From Cupriavidus basilensis (GTDB taxonomy: Bacteria; Pseudomonadota; Gammaproteobacteria; Burkholderiales; Burkholderiaceae), in contig NZ_CP010537.1 of NCBI RefSeq assembly GCF_000832305.1, positions 1,922,001 through 1,986,000 on the forward strand: a DNA stretch of 64,000 nucleotides, read 5' to 3'. Positions 1 through 7,848 of the stretch are shown in pieces. Position 1 is the stretch's first letter. Each line of letters starts with the position of its first letter. Under the pieces are notes generated by a model. It had not been told where the DNA came from, ran no database searches, and saw only the letters and a list, made by a program, of their open reading frames with translations. Both the position numbers and the translations under genes were made by a program.

Positions 1-312
1 ATGACCGTGCCCCTGCTGCGCCGCCGCGGGCTGAGCATGGTGCAAGCTACGGCGATGGCGAACCCCTTGAGCCTGCCGGTTGCCGTGCCGGGCACCCTGG
101 CTTACGTGGCCATGGCGTGGTACCAGCCGGTGGCGCTGGGCCGCGGTTACCTGGGGTACATCGACCTCGCCGCGTTCGGCCTGCTATCGATCGGTGCCCT
201 GGCTGGCATCCGCCTTGCCGCCCCGCTGGCCGGGCGCATCCCCGACCGCATGCATGCGCGCGTCTATCTCGGCCTGCTGGCCCTGGTGATGGTCAGCATG
301 ATGTTCAAGTAA
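1..312 (+). CDS. TauE/SafE-family membrane transporter, C-terminal part
   Basis: The frame is open from the first base of the window, so this is probably the tail of a longer gene; the ATG at base 1 need not be the true start. The 103 residues hold hydrophobic segments and end in a short Arg/Met helix (LGLLALVMVSMMFK), like the last helices of TauE/SafE sulfite-exporter permeases, which usually run to about 250 residues. A glycine-rich stretch (GLLSIGALAGIRLAAPLAGR) resembles the repeat found in this family. The substrate cannot be told from this part. A stable hairpin follows the stop. Confidence 0.6.
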   Translation: MTVPLLRRRGLSMVQATAMANPLSLPVAVPGTLAYVAMAWYQPVALGRGYLGYIDLAAFGLLSIGALAGIRLAAPLAGRIPDRMHARVYLGLLALVMVSMMFK

Positions 313-331
313 GCGCGAGCCTGGCGTGCAG

Positions 332-353
332 GGGCGGGATTGGTATCCCGCCC
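332..353 (+). terminator. Hairpin after the TauE/SafE gene
   Basis: Perfect 9-bp GC-rich stem (GGGCGGGAT / ATCCCGCCC) with a TGGT loop, 19 nt after the stop codon. It lacks a clear T-run, so it may be a weak intrinsic terminator or an mRNA 3'-end stabiliser. Confidence 0.5.
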
Positions 354-401
354 AAGAGCCTTCTAAGATCAAGGCACACCCACCCGTGCGGGGACATCAC
401 C

Positions 402-581
402 ATGACCAATCTGAGCAAGCCTGTAACGCCAACGCCCCCCAAGCCGTCCAAAGCCAAGCCATCGCCGGGTAGCAAGGAGGATCACGTGGAGGACGAACTC
501 GACGAAGCCCTGCGGGAAACCTTTCCGGCGAGCGACCCGATTTCGGTGGACCATGGGCGCGTCACCCGCCCGGAAAAATAG
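402..581 (+). CDS. Small hydrophilic protein with an FPASDP motif
   Basis: A 59-residue charged protein with no signal peptide or membrane segment. The N-terminal third is rich in Pro, Lys and Thr. The C-terminal half carries DELDEALRETFPASDPIS, a short motif I recognise from many small uncharacterised proteobacterial proteins (an E-x-F-P-A-S-D-P core). The ATG chosen is the one directly before the Pro/Lys-rich segment; the same frame is open further upstream but without a plausible start. It converges with the next gene. Function unknown. Confidence 0.6.
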   Translation: MTNLSKPVTPTPPKPSKAKPSPGSKEDHVEDELDEALRETFPASDPISVDHGRVTRPEK

Positions 582-615
582 ACGAAACACCGCGCCGCAG
601 CATCCAGCCGCTCCG

Positions 616-1041
616 CTAGACCAGTTGCCGCAACTGCGCGACGACTTTCATCAGTTGCCCGTGCGCCACGATCACGCCTGATTCGTCCTGCAGCGCTTGC
701 TGGTATCGGTCACGAAACGCCGGGTCGCTGTCTGGCCCAAACAGTTTCTCGGTGGCCGTGGCCACCGCCTTGCAGGTTTCATCGTGATGCTCGGGCGCGT
801 CCAGTTCTTCGTCGATCTCGATGATCAGCCGCGAGAGCGGGTCCAGCCAGCGGAAATAGGTCTCCTCGGTCACAACCTGCACGAACAGCCCGGCCGGGAT
901 CGGGCCGTGCAGGCGTTCGTACTCCACGCGATTGAGCGCGATCACTTCCTTGTGCACCTTCAGGAGCGCGGCCCGCAGGGCGCGCAGGCCGCTGCGGCGG
1001 TCCTCCTGCTTGGCCAGGAATTGCTCGTGTGGCATAGCCAT
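616..1041 (-). CDS. Conserved hypothetical cytoplasmic protein (141 aa)
   Basis: A soluble, mostly helical protein beginning MAMPHEQFLAKQEDRRSGLR. It has no signal peptide, membrane segment or cysteine-rich motif. Its Arg/Glu/Leu-rich helices suggest a helical bundle. It lies downstream of, and in the same direction as, the GAF-GGDEF gene with about 95 nt between, so co-transcription is possible but not shown. I do not recognise the family. Confidence 0.6.
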   Translation of the reverse strand: MAMPHEQFLAKQEDRRSGLRALRAALLKVHKEVIALNRVEYERLHGPIPAGLFVQVVTEETYFRWLDPLSRLIIEIDEELDAPEHHDETCKAVATATEKLFGPDSDPAFRDRYQQALQDESGVIVAHGQLMKVVAQLRQLV

Positions 1042-1136
1042 TCTCCTTTTCTTGTTGGCTCGGTGGGGCTGCTTGTCAGTATAGGCAGGAGGGCGCGCCC
1101 GGCGGCGGGCGCGTGGCCTGGCAACAACCCCTAGGG

Positions 1137-2108
1137 TTAGCGCTGGCTTGCCTTGCGGGATGCCTTGTTGGCATACATGGCCGCGTCGGCCTCGGCCAGC
1201 AGCGCGGCGGTGCCATCGTGGCGCGCCGCGTCGAACTCGACGGAGCCGACGCTGAACGCGATCTCATAGCCTCGCGCGGCCTGCTCGTTGATCGCATCCA
1301 TGGCCATCTTCAAGCGCGCCAGCGTGGCCTGGCACAGCGCGGCGTCGGTGCTGGTCAGCAGCGCCACGAACTCATCGCCGCCCAGGCGGCCGATCACATC
1401 GCAGTCACGCAGCGACTGGCGCAACTGCGAGGCAAAGACCGACAGGGCGCGGTCGCCCTCGGCATGGCCGAAGCGGTCGTTGATGCCTTTGAAACCATCC
1501 AGGTCGAAGAACAGCAGCGTGGCGGGCTTGTCCAGCCGCTTGCACACATTGAGCGCGTGTTGCGCCAGCGCCGAGAAGCCGCGGCGATTGGACAACAGCG
1601 TCAGCTCGTCCATGGTGGCCAGTTGCAGCGCGGCCAACTCCTGCTCGGCCATGTGAGCCAGGTCGCGCAACAAGGCGCGGTCCTCCTCGCCAAACTCGCG
1701 GGGCTGCACATCGATCAGGCACAGCGTACCCAGCTTGCTGCCGTTGGCCACCGATAAAGGACAGCCCGCATAAAAGCGGATGCCGGGCTCGTCGACCACC
1801 AGCGGGTTGTCGTGAAAGCGTTCGTCGAGCAGCGCGTCGGGCACCATCAGGATGCCGTCGTCGAGGATCGCGTGCCCGCAGAACGAGATCTCGCGAGAAG
1901 ACTCGGTGGAAGACAAGCCAATGCAGGACTTGAACCACTGGCGGTTAGCGTCCACCAGGCTGACCAGCGCGATGGGCACGCCAAACAAGCGCCGCGCCAG
2001 CCGGGTCAGGCGGTCGAAGCGCTCTTCCGCCGAGGTGTCGAGGATATTCAGGGCGCGCAGCGTATCCAGCCGAAGCTGTTCGTTGGCGGGGATCGGAGGC
2101 GGCGTCAT
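1137..2108 (-). CDS. GAF-GGDEF diguanylate cyclase
   Basis: A 323-residue cytoplasmic protein predicted to make cyclic di-GMP from two GTP. Residues of about 10-155 form a GAF domain opening NEQLRLDTLRALNILDTSAE, the typical start of GAF sensor-cyclases, with the conserved FCGHAIL segment. The C-terminal half is a GGDEF domain with an intact active-site loop (RLGGDEFVALL). An RDCD sequence five residues before GGDEF fits the RxxD inhibitory I-site, so product inhibition is likely. There is no EAL domain and no membrane segment. The signal sensed by the GAF domain is unknown. Confidence 0.88.
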   Translation of the reverse strand: MTPPPIPANEQLRLDTLRALNILDTSAEERFDRLTRLARRLFGVPIALVSLVDANRQWFKSCIGLSSTESSREISFCGHAILDDGILMVPDALLDERFHDNPLVVDEPGIRFYAGCPLSVANGSKLGTLCLIDVQPREFGEEDRALLRDLAHMAEQELAALQLATMDELTLLSNRRGFSALAQHALNVCKRLDKPATLLFFDLDGFKGINDRFGHAEGDRALSVFASQLRQSLRDCDVIGRLGGDEFVALLTSTDAALCQATLARLKMAMDAINEQAARGYEIAFSVGSVEFDAARHDGTAALLAEADAAMYANKASRKASQR

Positions 2109-2267
2109 AGGGGTTCAGCTACTGGCAGGGGATAGTGTGCGGCGTCACGCTCGCGGGCTGCGACATGCACGCGCACCGCCTGCATATCGGCATGCCCGGC
2201 GCGGATTGTAATGGCTTGCGGGATTCAAACAGGGATTCAAACGTGCATTCGAACAATGTCCCAGGCC

Positions 2268-2684
2268 TCAGCAGCGCAGCCGCGCCTGCTGGTCGCGCAG
2301 GTTGCGGTAGCGCCGGCGGTAGTCCTCCTGCTCCGGCAGCCGGGCCAGGCGGCGCGCACTGTAGTCGGACTCCAGCAGCCGCATCTGGTTGGCCAGCCAG
2401 TAACACTGGTTGACCTCGGTGCGGGTGGCCTCGTTTTGCTCGCGCATCAGCCGCGCCTGGTATTCGCGCTCCTCCGCCTCGCGCTTTTTCAGGAACTGCT
2501 GGTTGGCCGCGTCGGTAGCCGGCTCGGGGCTGATACGGGAGAGATTGCCGCCCAGCGCCGCGCCCTGCCAGCCGGCCGGGCAGGGCGCGTCGGTGTAGAG
2601 CGTTTTGTTGCCGCTTACGCATTTGCCCGCGTGGGCCAGGCCCATGCAGCAGGCAAGCGCAAGCAGGACAAGCCAGTGCCGCAT
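2268..2684 (-). CDS. Secreted DUF4124-like small protein
   Basis: A 138-residue precursor beginning MRHWLVLLALACCMGLAHAG, a clear Sec signal peptide cleaved near AHA-G. The mature start KCVSGNKTLYTDAPCP follows the C-x(n)-Y-x-D-x-x-CP pattern of DUF4124-type periplasmic proteins. The rest is a charged helix rich in Arg, Glu and Gln that may form a coiled coil. I chose this start rather than the longer open frame because GGGAG lies just upstream and the signal peptide begins here. Role unknown, probably periplasmic. Confidence 0.65.
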   Translation of the reverse strand: MRHWLVLLALACCMGLAHAGKCVSGNKTLYTDAPCPAGWQGAALGGNLSRISPEPATDAANQQFLKKREAEEREYQARLMREQNEATRTEVNQCYWLANQMRLLESDYSARRLARLPEQEDYRRRYRNLRDQQARLRC

Positions 2685-2882
2685 GGCAGTCTCCCGTTGG
2701 CACCGCCGGTGGCGGCCGCCGTGATTGTCGATCTGGTATCTGGTGGGCATGTGCGCAACCCGGCCCATATTCTTGTCCGCCCCAGGGCGGCTTGTCCAGT
2801 ACAACAACCAGCGGGAACATCAAGGCCGACCACCTCGCAATCCGCAGACCCATTGCGCCCATGCGCACCGTCGTGACGGTAC

Positions 2883-3227
2883 TTACCCGACAACGGAATT
2901 CACCCTACGGTTCATAGCCACGACATCGGCATGGCTGGCATTCGGCCCCAACTTTGCGAAGTGCTCTGGCAATTGGTCCCGCTTCATGGTGGCAACGCCA
3001 GGGATTGCCGCAGCGAGCGGCTCGCGCATTGCCGGCAGAGGAATGGCCAGGACGACGACGTCGGCGCCAGTGATGGCTCCGTGTACATCCCTTGGTTCTG
3101 CTCCGATCTCGCGGGCAAACGCGCGCACACCTTCAATAGCGCTCGAATTTGCGACGCGCACGTCGTGTCCTGCCGCACTGAGCTTGCGGGTTAGCGTGCC
3201 GCCGATGTTGCCGGTTCCAATGCAACA
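2883..3227 (-). pseudogene. Fragment of an F420/NADP-dependent oxidoreductase
   Basis: The frame opens inside the Rossmann motif (CIGTGNIGGTLTRKLSAAGH) and continues through DVRVANSSAIEGVRAFAREI and ADVVVLAIPL. This matches the N-terminus of NADPH-dependent F420 reductase-like proteins. The first few residues are missing, replaced by MFS transporter sequence in another frame. After about 75 residues the similarity stops where a GNYYP-type segment is expected, and an unrelated tail of about 35 residues runs to a stop. It therefore appears cut at both ends and non-functional. Confidence 0.6.
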
Positions 3228-3535
3228 CCGGCCAGAAACATCTTCTTGCGCCCATGCTTGTCCGCCAATCCGCCCGAGGGAATGCGCGTTGCCGCGTAGG
3301 TGACGGTGCAGGCATTGAGCACCCAGGAAAGGTCCGCCGCAGTGGCTTGAGGAAACCCCGCGCGTAAGGCACTGAAGGCGGCGGACAGCATCGTGCCGTC
3401 CATCGAAACAAGGAACACCGCCACGCTGGCGACCCAGAACGCTGGCCAAGGTGGTGCGGTGTTGATCTGTGCATTGGGCGAAGCCGGAGCCATCGCGGCA
3501 GCACCCCCGGTTGCTGAGCTGTCTGGATGCGTCAT
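3191..3535 (-). pseudogene. N-terminal fragment of an MFS drug transporter
   Basis: Starts with a good ribosome-binding site (GGAAGAG) and ATG. After a soluble leader it shows the first membrane helix (FWVASVAVFLVSMDGTMLSA) and the motif-A-like loop GGLADKHGRKK of 14-TM MFS exporters. The protein then shifts into the start of the F420/NADP oxidoreductase gene (about base 3227) and stops after 114 residues, where the family needs 450 or more. It is the left part of a deletion or recombination scar. Confidence 0.7.
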
Positions 3536-3584
3536 GAGGCTCTTCCGATGATGTGTGCGCCGGACCTGTTTCTGGCAACGCGCT

Positions 3585-4391
3585 TCAGGAGAGTCCGAAC
3601 GTCTTGCGCAGACTCGCATCGACCGGCCCTGCCGGCATGAAACGGCGCAGCTTGCTCAGAAGGGAGGCCTCGCCTTTGGGGGTACGGCGCATCTTCCACG
3701 CACCCAGGGCGGCATCGACGACCGTGCTCGCGACGCCGTCGGGTTCCGCTGCCTTTTGGACACTTTTCTGAATCGCTTGCGAAACGACGCTGCGCTCGTT
3801 GTCGTAGGCAGATACCTTGGAAGCCGCGTGGGGGGCATTGGTATCCAGGCTGGTCTTGGTGAATGAAGGTTCGACAAGCACCACACGGACGCCGAATTTG
3901 CGCACCTCATGGTCCAGCGTTTCTGACATCCCCTCCACGGCGTGCTTGGACGCCGAATAGAGCCCCATGTACGGCGCCGGCAGAAAGCCGAGCACCGAGC
4001 TGATGTTGATGATTCTTCCCGAACGTTGCGCACGCATGTGCGGCAATACGGCTCGCGTGGTGCGCAGGATGCCAAACACGTTGGTGTCGAACAGCGCCTG
4101 CGCTTCGGCAATCGATGTTTCTTCAGTCGCGCCGAGCAGCCCCACGCCGGCATTGTTGACAAGTACATCGACGCGCTTGGCCTTCGCGAGAATGGCCTGG
4201 ATCCCCTGCTGAACCGAGGCTTCATCGCGGATATCCATCTCGACCAGTTCAACGCCCGGCATCGGCTGCGCTTTTGCGAGGTGACGCACGGTGCCGAATA
4301 CCCGGCAGCCCCGCAGGGCAAACCTTGCGGCGGTTGCACGGCCAATGCCCGAAGACACGCCTGTGATGACGACAACTTTGGAATTCGACAT
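3585..4391 (-). CDS. Short-chain dehydrogenase/reductase
   Basis: A 268-residue classical SDR. It has the NAD(P) motif TGVSSGIG near the N-terminus, the NNAG motif (VLVNNAGVG), the catalytic Ser in INISSVLG, and the catalytic pair in YSASKHA. The cofactor-binding fold is complete and the length is normal. The substrate is unknown; the sequence resembles the oxidoreductases often annotated as ketoreductases in this family. The start follows a purine-rich AGAAAG stretch; an upstream in-frame ATG lacks support. It lies about 90 nt after the outer-membrane efflux gene on the same strand, so it may share that gene's TetR-controlled promoter. Confidence 0.85.
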   Translation of the reverse strand: MSNSKVVVITGVSSGIGRATAARFALRGCRVFGTVRHLAKAQPMPGVELVEMDIRDEASVQQGIQAILAKAKRVDVLVNNAGVGLLGATEETSIAEAQALFDTNVFGILRTTRAVLPHMRAQRSGRIINISSVLGFLPAPYMGLYSASKHAVEGMSETLDHEVRKFGVRVVLVEPSFTKTSLDTNAPHAASKVSAYDNERSVVSQAIQKSVQKAAEPDGVASTVVDAALGAWKMRRTPKGEASLLSKLRRFMPAGPVDASLRKTFGLS

Positions 4392-4483
4392 GGCAGTTTC
4401 TTTCTGTATGAGTGGGTTGGTGCTGCGGTAAATCGGTTGTTGCGATGCGCCGCGCTGGATGTGCCGCCTCATTCACGGGGTGA

Positions 4484-5944
4484 CTATTTGCTTGCAACGG
4501 CGGTCGATTCGTCCGGCTGCCAGCCGCCGCCCAGCGCTTTGAATGCCGCGACGGCAGCGCGCGCAGATTCCGTTTGCGCCTGGGCGCGCGCGTCTGACGC
4601 TCGCAACAGGCTTTCATCGGCTTGCAGGACTTCGATCAGGCTGACGACGCCTTTCTGGTAGGCGGCAAACGAAGCGTTTCGGGCGCGGCCGAGTGAATCC
4701 ACGCCTTGCGTGAGCATGGCCGTTTGTTCCTCGCGCTTCACCAGGGCAGAGAAGGCGTCTTCCACGTCTTGCGTGGCGCGCAGCACGGCGAGCCGGTATG
4801 CGGCGAGCATCTCGGCCTCTTGCCCCTTGGCTTGATCGATTTGCGCGTTGATACGGCCGAAGTCGAACAGGCGCCAGCGCAGACCGAGCACGCCCGCAAA
4901 CTGACTGGCACCGCTGCCGAACAGGCTTCCGGCGCCTACCGATGTGGCGCTGCCGAGCAGTCCGCTGAGGGAGAACTTCGGGTAGTACTCCGCAATGGCG
5001 ACACCGATGCGCGCGTTGGAGGCCGCAAGGCGACGCTCGGCGACGATGAGGTCGGGGCGGCGCCTCAGCAATTCGCCAGGCGATCCGCTGATCGCAATCT
5101 GCGGAGCGGCCGGGATGTCTGCGCCTTGCGCCAGTTCGGTCCGGCGCGTACCCGGCAGCGAGCCGAGCATCACGTCCAGCGCGTTCATCGCCGCGTCGAG
5201 GCCCGCCTCAAGCTGTGGGATGGACGCGCGAACCTGAGCGAGTGCGCCTTCGGCCTGCCGGACTTGGAGCTCAGCCGCCAGCCCTTTGCCGTAGAGCAGG
5301 TTGACGGTGGAGAGTAATTCCTCTTGCGTCTGCACCTGGTGACGGGCCACCTTCAGGCGCGTCTGCAAGCCACGCACGGCGATGTAGATGTCAGCGGTCT
5401 GAGCAGCCACGGCCAGCCGCGTGGCGACTGCGCCCGCCTGGGAGGCCTGGTAGTCGGCCAGTGCTGCCTCGCGGCCACGGCGAAGACCGCCGAATACGTC
5501 CAACTCCCAGCTCGCGTTGACATCGGCCTCGAAAGCGTTGCCGTAGCGGTCAAAGTCGGGCCTCGAATTCAAGACTCTGCCCAAGGGCGTTTCGACCGAC
5601 TGGTATGCGCGGGCGGCCTGGCCTGTGCCATTGCCGGAGGGCAGTAACGCAGCATTGGCGGCGCCAAGGCCTGCGCGCGCCTGGGTAACGCGGGCGAATG
5701 CCTGTGCGAGGTCCAGGTTCTGTTCCAACGCGAGTTGCACGAACCGCGTGAGTTGCGGATCGCCAAAGCCAGCCCACCATGCGGACAGATCCGCTGGGGC
5801 ATTGGCTGCGCGCTGTTCAACGGCGGTCTGGCCCAGGAATCGTTCCGGAACCGGCGCATCGGGCTTCACGTAGTCGGGGCCGACGGCACAGCCCGTTGCC
5901 ACACTGGCAACGAAGAGGGCCGCAAGGGCGTCTTTTGGCAACAT
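4484..5944 (-). CDS. Outer-membrane efflux lipoprotein, NodT family
   Basis: A 486-residue TolC-like outer-membrane factor. The N-terminus has a lipoprotein signal with lipobox VATGC (Cys19), followed by AVGPDYVKPDAPVP, the hallmark of NodT-family RND outer-membrane factors. Two long helical repeats follow, with LRRRPDLIVAERRLAASNAR in the second half, as expected for this family. It should form the exit duct for the adaptor and permease encoded beyond the divergent tetR gene. A GGAAG site precedes the ATG. The shared intergenic region with tetR contains a candidate operator. Confidence 0.93.
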   Translation of the reverse strand: MLPKDALAALFVASVATGCAVGPDYVKPDAPVPERFLGQTAVEQRAANAPADLSAWWAGFGDPQLTRFVQLALEQNLDLAQAFARVTQARAGLGAANAALLPSGNGTGQAARAYQSVETPLGRVLNSRPDFDRYGNAFEADVNASWELDVFGGLRRGREAALADYQASQAGAVATRLAVAAQTADIYIAVRGLQTRLKVARHQVQTQEELLSTVNLLYGKGLAAELQVRQAEGALAQVRASIPQLEAGLDAAMNALDVMLGSLPGTRRTELAQGADIPAAPQIAISGSPGELLRRRPDLIVAERRLAASNARIGVAIAEYYPKFSLSGLLGSATSVGAGSLFGSGASQFAGVLGLRWRLFDFGRINAQIDQAKGQEAEMLAAYRLAVLRATQDVEDAFSALVKREEQTAMLTQGVDSLGRARNASFAAYQKGVVSLIEVLQADESLLRASDARAQAQTESARAAVAAFKALGGGWQPDESTAVASK

Positions 5945-5968
5945 GGCGGTCTTCCATCGGAATTTTTA

Positions 5969-5992
5969 GTGACTATAGTACAGAATGGTCAC
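5969..5992. promoter_or_regulatory. Candidate TetR operator 1 (GTGAC-N14-GTCAC)
   Basis: Inverted repeat GTGAC / GTCAC separated by exactly 14 nt, in the divergent gap between the outer-membrane factor gene and tetR. The same half-sites with the same spacing recur on the other side of tetR, before the adaptor gene. Binding by the encoded TetR protein is inferred. Confidence 0.6.
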
Positions 5993-6031
5993 GCGTTGTT
6001 CAACTATCGCAACTCGCGTAAGCTGGAGCCC

Positions 6032-6646
6032 ATGAAGACCACCCCTTACCCCGTTCCCGCCCGCGGCCCGGCGGACCATGACGTGCGGGACCAGATCGTT
6101 GCCGCCGCTACCGAGCACTTCAGCCGCTATGGCTATGAGAAGACCGCCGTTTCCGACCTGGCCAAGGCCATCGGTTTTTCCAAGGCCTATATCTACAAGT
6201 TCTTCGAGTCCAAGCAGGCCATTGGCGAGATGATCTGCGCCAACTGCCTGCGCGAGATCGAGGCCGACGTTAGCGCCGCCTTGGCGCAGGCCGATTCACC
6301 GCCGGAGAAGCTGCGGCGCATGTTCAAAGCCTCGACGGAAGCCAGCCTGCGGCTGTTTTTCCAGGACCGCAAGCTGTACGAGATTGCGGCTTCGGCGGCG
6401 ACTGAACGCTGGCAAGCGGTGCTCGCCTACGAAGAGCGCATCCAGAAGCTGCTGCGCGATGTGCTGCAGGAAGGCCGGGAGACCGGAGACTTTGAGCGCA
6501 AGACGCCGCTGGACGAAGCCACGATGGCCATCTACCTGGTCATGCGGCCGTACCTCAATCCGTTGCTTTTGCAGCACAGCTTTGACTACACGGAAGGCGC
6601 TCCGGCGCTGCTCTCCAGCCTGGTGCTCCGAAGTCTTTCACCCTGA
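6032..6646 (+). CDS. TetR-family repressor of the RND efflux genes
   Basis: A 204-residue TetR-type regulator. The N-terminal helix-turn-helix lies at about residues 20-65 (VAAATEHFSRYGYEKTAVSD, then GFSKAYIYKFFESK), and the C-terminal helical domain would bind the ligand. The ATG chosen gives a normal family length; the open frame upstream is read-through of the promoter. The gene sits between the outer-membrane factor (divergent) and the adaptor-permease pair (same direction), with one copy of an inverted repeat on each side, which suggests autoregulation and repression of both arms. The inducer is unknown. Confidence 0.88.
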   Translation: MKTTPYPVPARGPADHDVRDQIVAAATEHFSRYGYEKTAVSDLAKAIGFSKAYIYKFFESKQAIGEMICANCLREIEADVSAALAQADSPPEKLRRMFKASTEASLRLFFQDRKLYEIAASAATERWQAVLAYEERIQKLLRDVLQEGRETGDFERKTPLDEATMAIYLVMRPYLNPLLLQHSFDYTEGAPALLSSLVLRSLSP

Positions 6647-6661
6647 CGTGCAGATTTTTTG

Positions 6662-6689
6662 TTGTGACCATTGACTAAAACGGTCACAA
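6662..6689. promoter_or_regulatory. Candidate TetR operator 2 (TTGTGACC-N12-GGTCACAA)
   Basis: Perfect 8-bp inverted repeat TTGTGACC / GGTCACAA with a 12-nt spacer, between tetR and the adaptor gene. The inner GTGAC/GTCAC halves have the same 14-nt spacing as operator 1. It could be mistaken for a terminator, but it has no T-run and its spacing match argues for protein binding. Confidence 0.65.
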
Positions 6690-6732
6690 GAACCAGAATG
6701 AAAGCCTAGATCATCTCGTCGATGGGGCTGTC

Positions 6733-7848
6733 ATGTTTTGGCGTCGCTTTGTTACCTCTACCGTTATTTGTGCGCTGCCGCTCGCGTTGAGCGCTTGTGG
6801 CGAAAAGGCCCCTGCCGATCCGCGCACCGAGGCGCCCTTGGTGCGTGCCGCGTTCGTCCAGCCAGTTGCTTCCGCATCGCGTTCCTTCACGGGGGTGGTC
6901 GCTGCCCGGGTGCAGAGCGAGCTCGGGTTCCGCGTGCCCGGCAAGGTACTGGAGCGGCTTGTGGATGCGGGGCAAACCGTCAAGCGCGGGCAGCCGCTCA
7001 TGCGCATCGACCCTGTCGACCTGAATCTCGCGGCGCATGCACAGCAAGAAGCCGTGAACGCCGCACGGGCACGCGCGCAACAGACGGCGGAAGACGAAGC
7101 CCGCTACCGCGATCTGCGCGGAACGGGGGCAATTTCCGCCTCGGCCTATGACCAGGCCAAGGCGGCGGCGGACGCGGCCAAAGCCCAGTTAAGCGCGGCG
7201 CAAGCGCAGGCAGACGTCGCGCGTAACGCCAGCCGCTACGCAGAGCTCGTTGCCGATGGCGATGGCGTGGTCATGGAAACGCTGGCCGAGCCAGGCCAGG
7301 TCGTCAATGCGGGGCAGGCCGTTGTGCGCCTGGCCCACGCTGGCCGCCGCGAAGCGGTAGTCCAGTTGCCTGAAACGCTGCGGCCGGCAGTTGGGTCTGT
7401 CGCACAGGCAATGCTTTTCGGTGGGGAAAGCGCGGGCGTGCCTGCCAGGCTGCGGCAATTGTCAGATGCTGCGGATCGGCTTACCCGCACCTTCGAAGCG
7501 CGCTACGTGCTGGATGGCGAACTGGCCAATGCACCGCTGGGCGCCACGGTGACGATCCAGATTCCTGATCGGCTTGCCACTGCGCAAGGCGATCTGCAGG
7601 TACCGCTGGGCGCCGTGTTCGATGCAGGCAAGGGCCCCGGCGTGTGGGTCATCCAGGGGGATCCGGCCAAGGTGTCGTGGCGATCCGTCAGCATCGTGCG
7701 CCTCGGTGACGAAGGGGCTCGGGTTGCCGGCCAAGTCAAGCAAGGGGACCGGATCGTCGCGCTTGGTGCACAACTGCTGCGAGAGGGACAGCAAGTCCGC
7801 GTGGCGGGTCAAGGCGCCAGTACGACCGTCGCGGGGGTGCGCCTGTGA
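6733..7848 (+). CDS. RND efflux periplasmic adaptor lipoprotein
   Basis: A 371-residue membrane-fusion protein. The signal ends in lipobox LSAC (Cys22), so it is likely anchored to the inner membrane by lipid. The barrel-sandwich halves appear as VQSELGFRVPGKVLERLVDA near residue 60 and DGDGVVMETLAEPGQVV near residue 175, with an Ala/Gln-rich helical hairpin between them. It should link the inner-membrane permease to the NodT outer-membrane factor. The stop codon overlaps the GTG start of the permease gene (GTGA), showing translational coupling. Confidence 0.92.
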   Translation: MFWRRFVTSTVICALPLALSACGEKAPADPRTEAPLVRAAFVQPVASASRSFTGVVAARVQSELGFRVPGKVLERLVDAGQTVKRGQPLMRIDPVDLNLAAHAQQEAVNAARARAQQTAEDEARYRDLRGTGAISASAYDQAKAAADAAKAQLSAAQAQADVARNASRYAELVADGDGVVMETLAEPGQVVNAGQAVVRLAHAGRREAVVQLPETLRPAVGSVAQAMLFGGESAGVPARLRQLSDAADRLTRTFEARYVLDGELANAPLGATVTIQIPDRLATAQGDLQVPLGAVFDAGKGPGVWVIQGDPAKVSWRSVSIVRLGDEGARVAGQVKQGDRIVALGAQLLREGQQVRVAGQGASTTVAGVRL

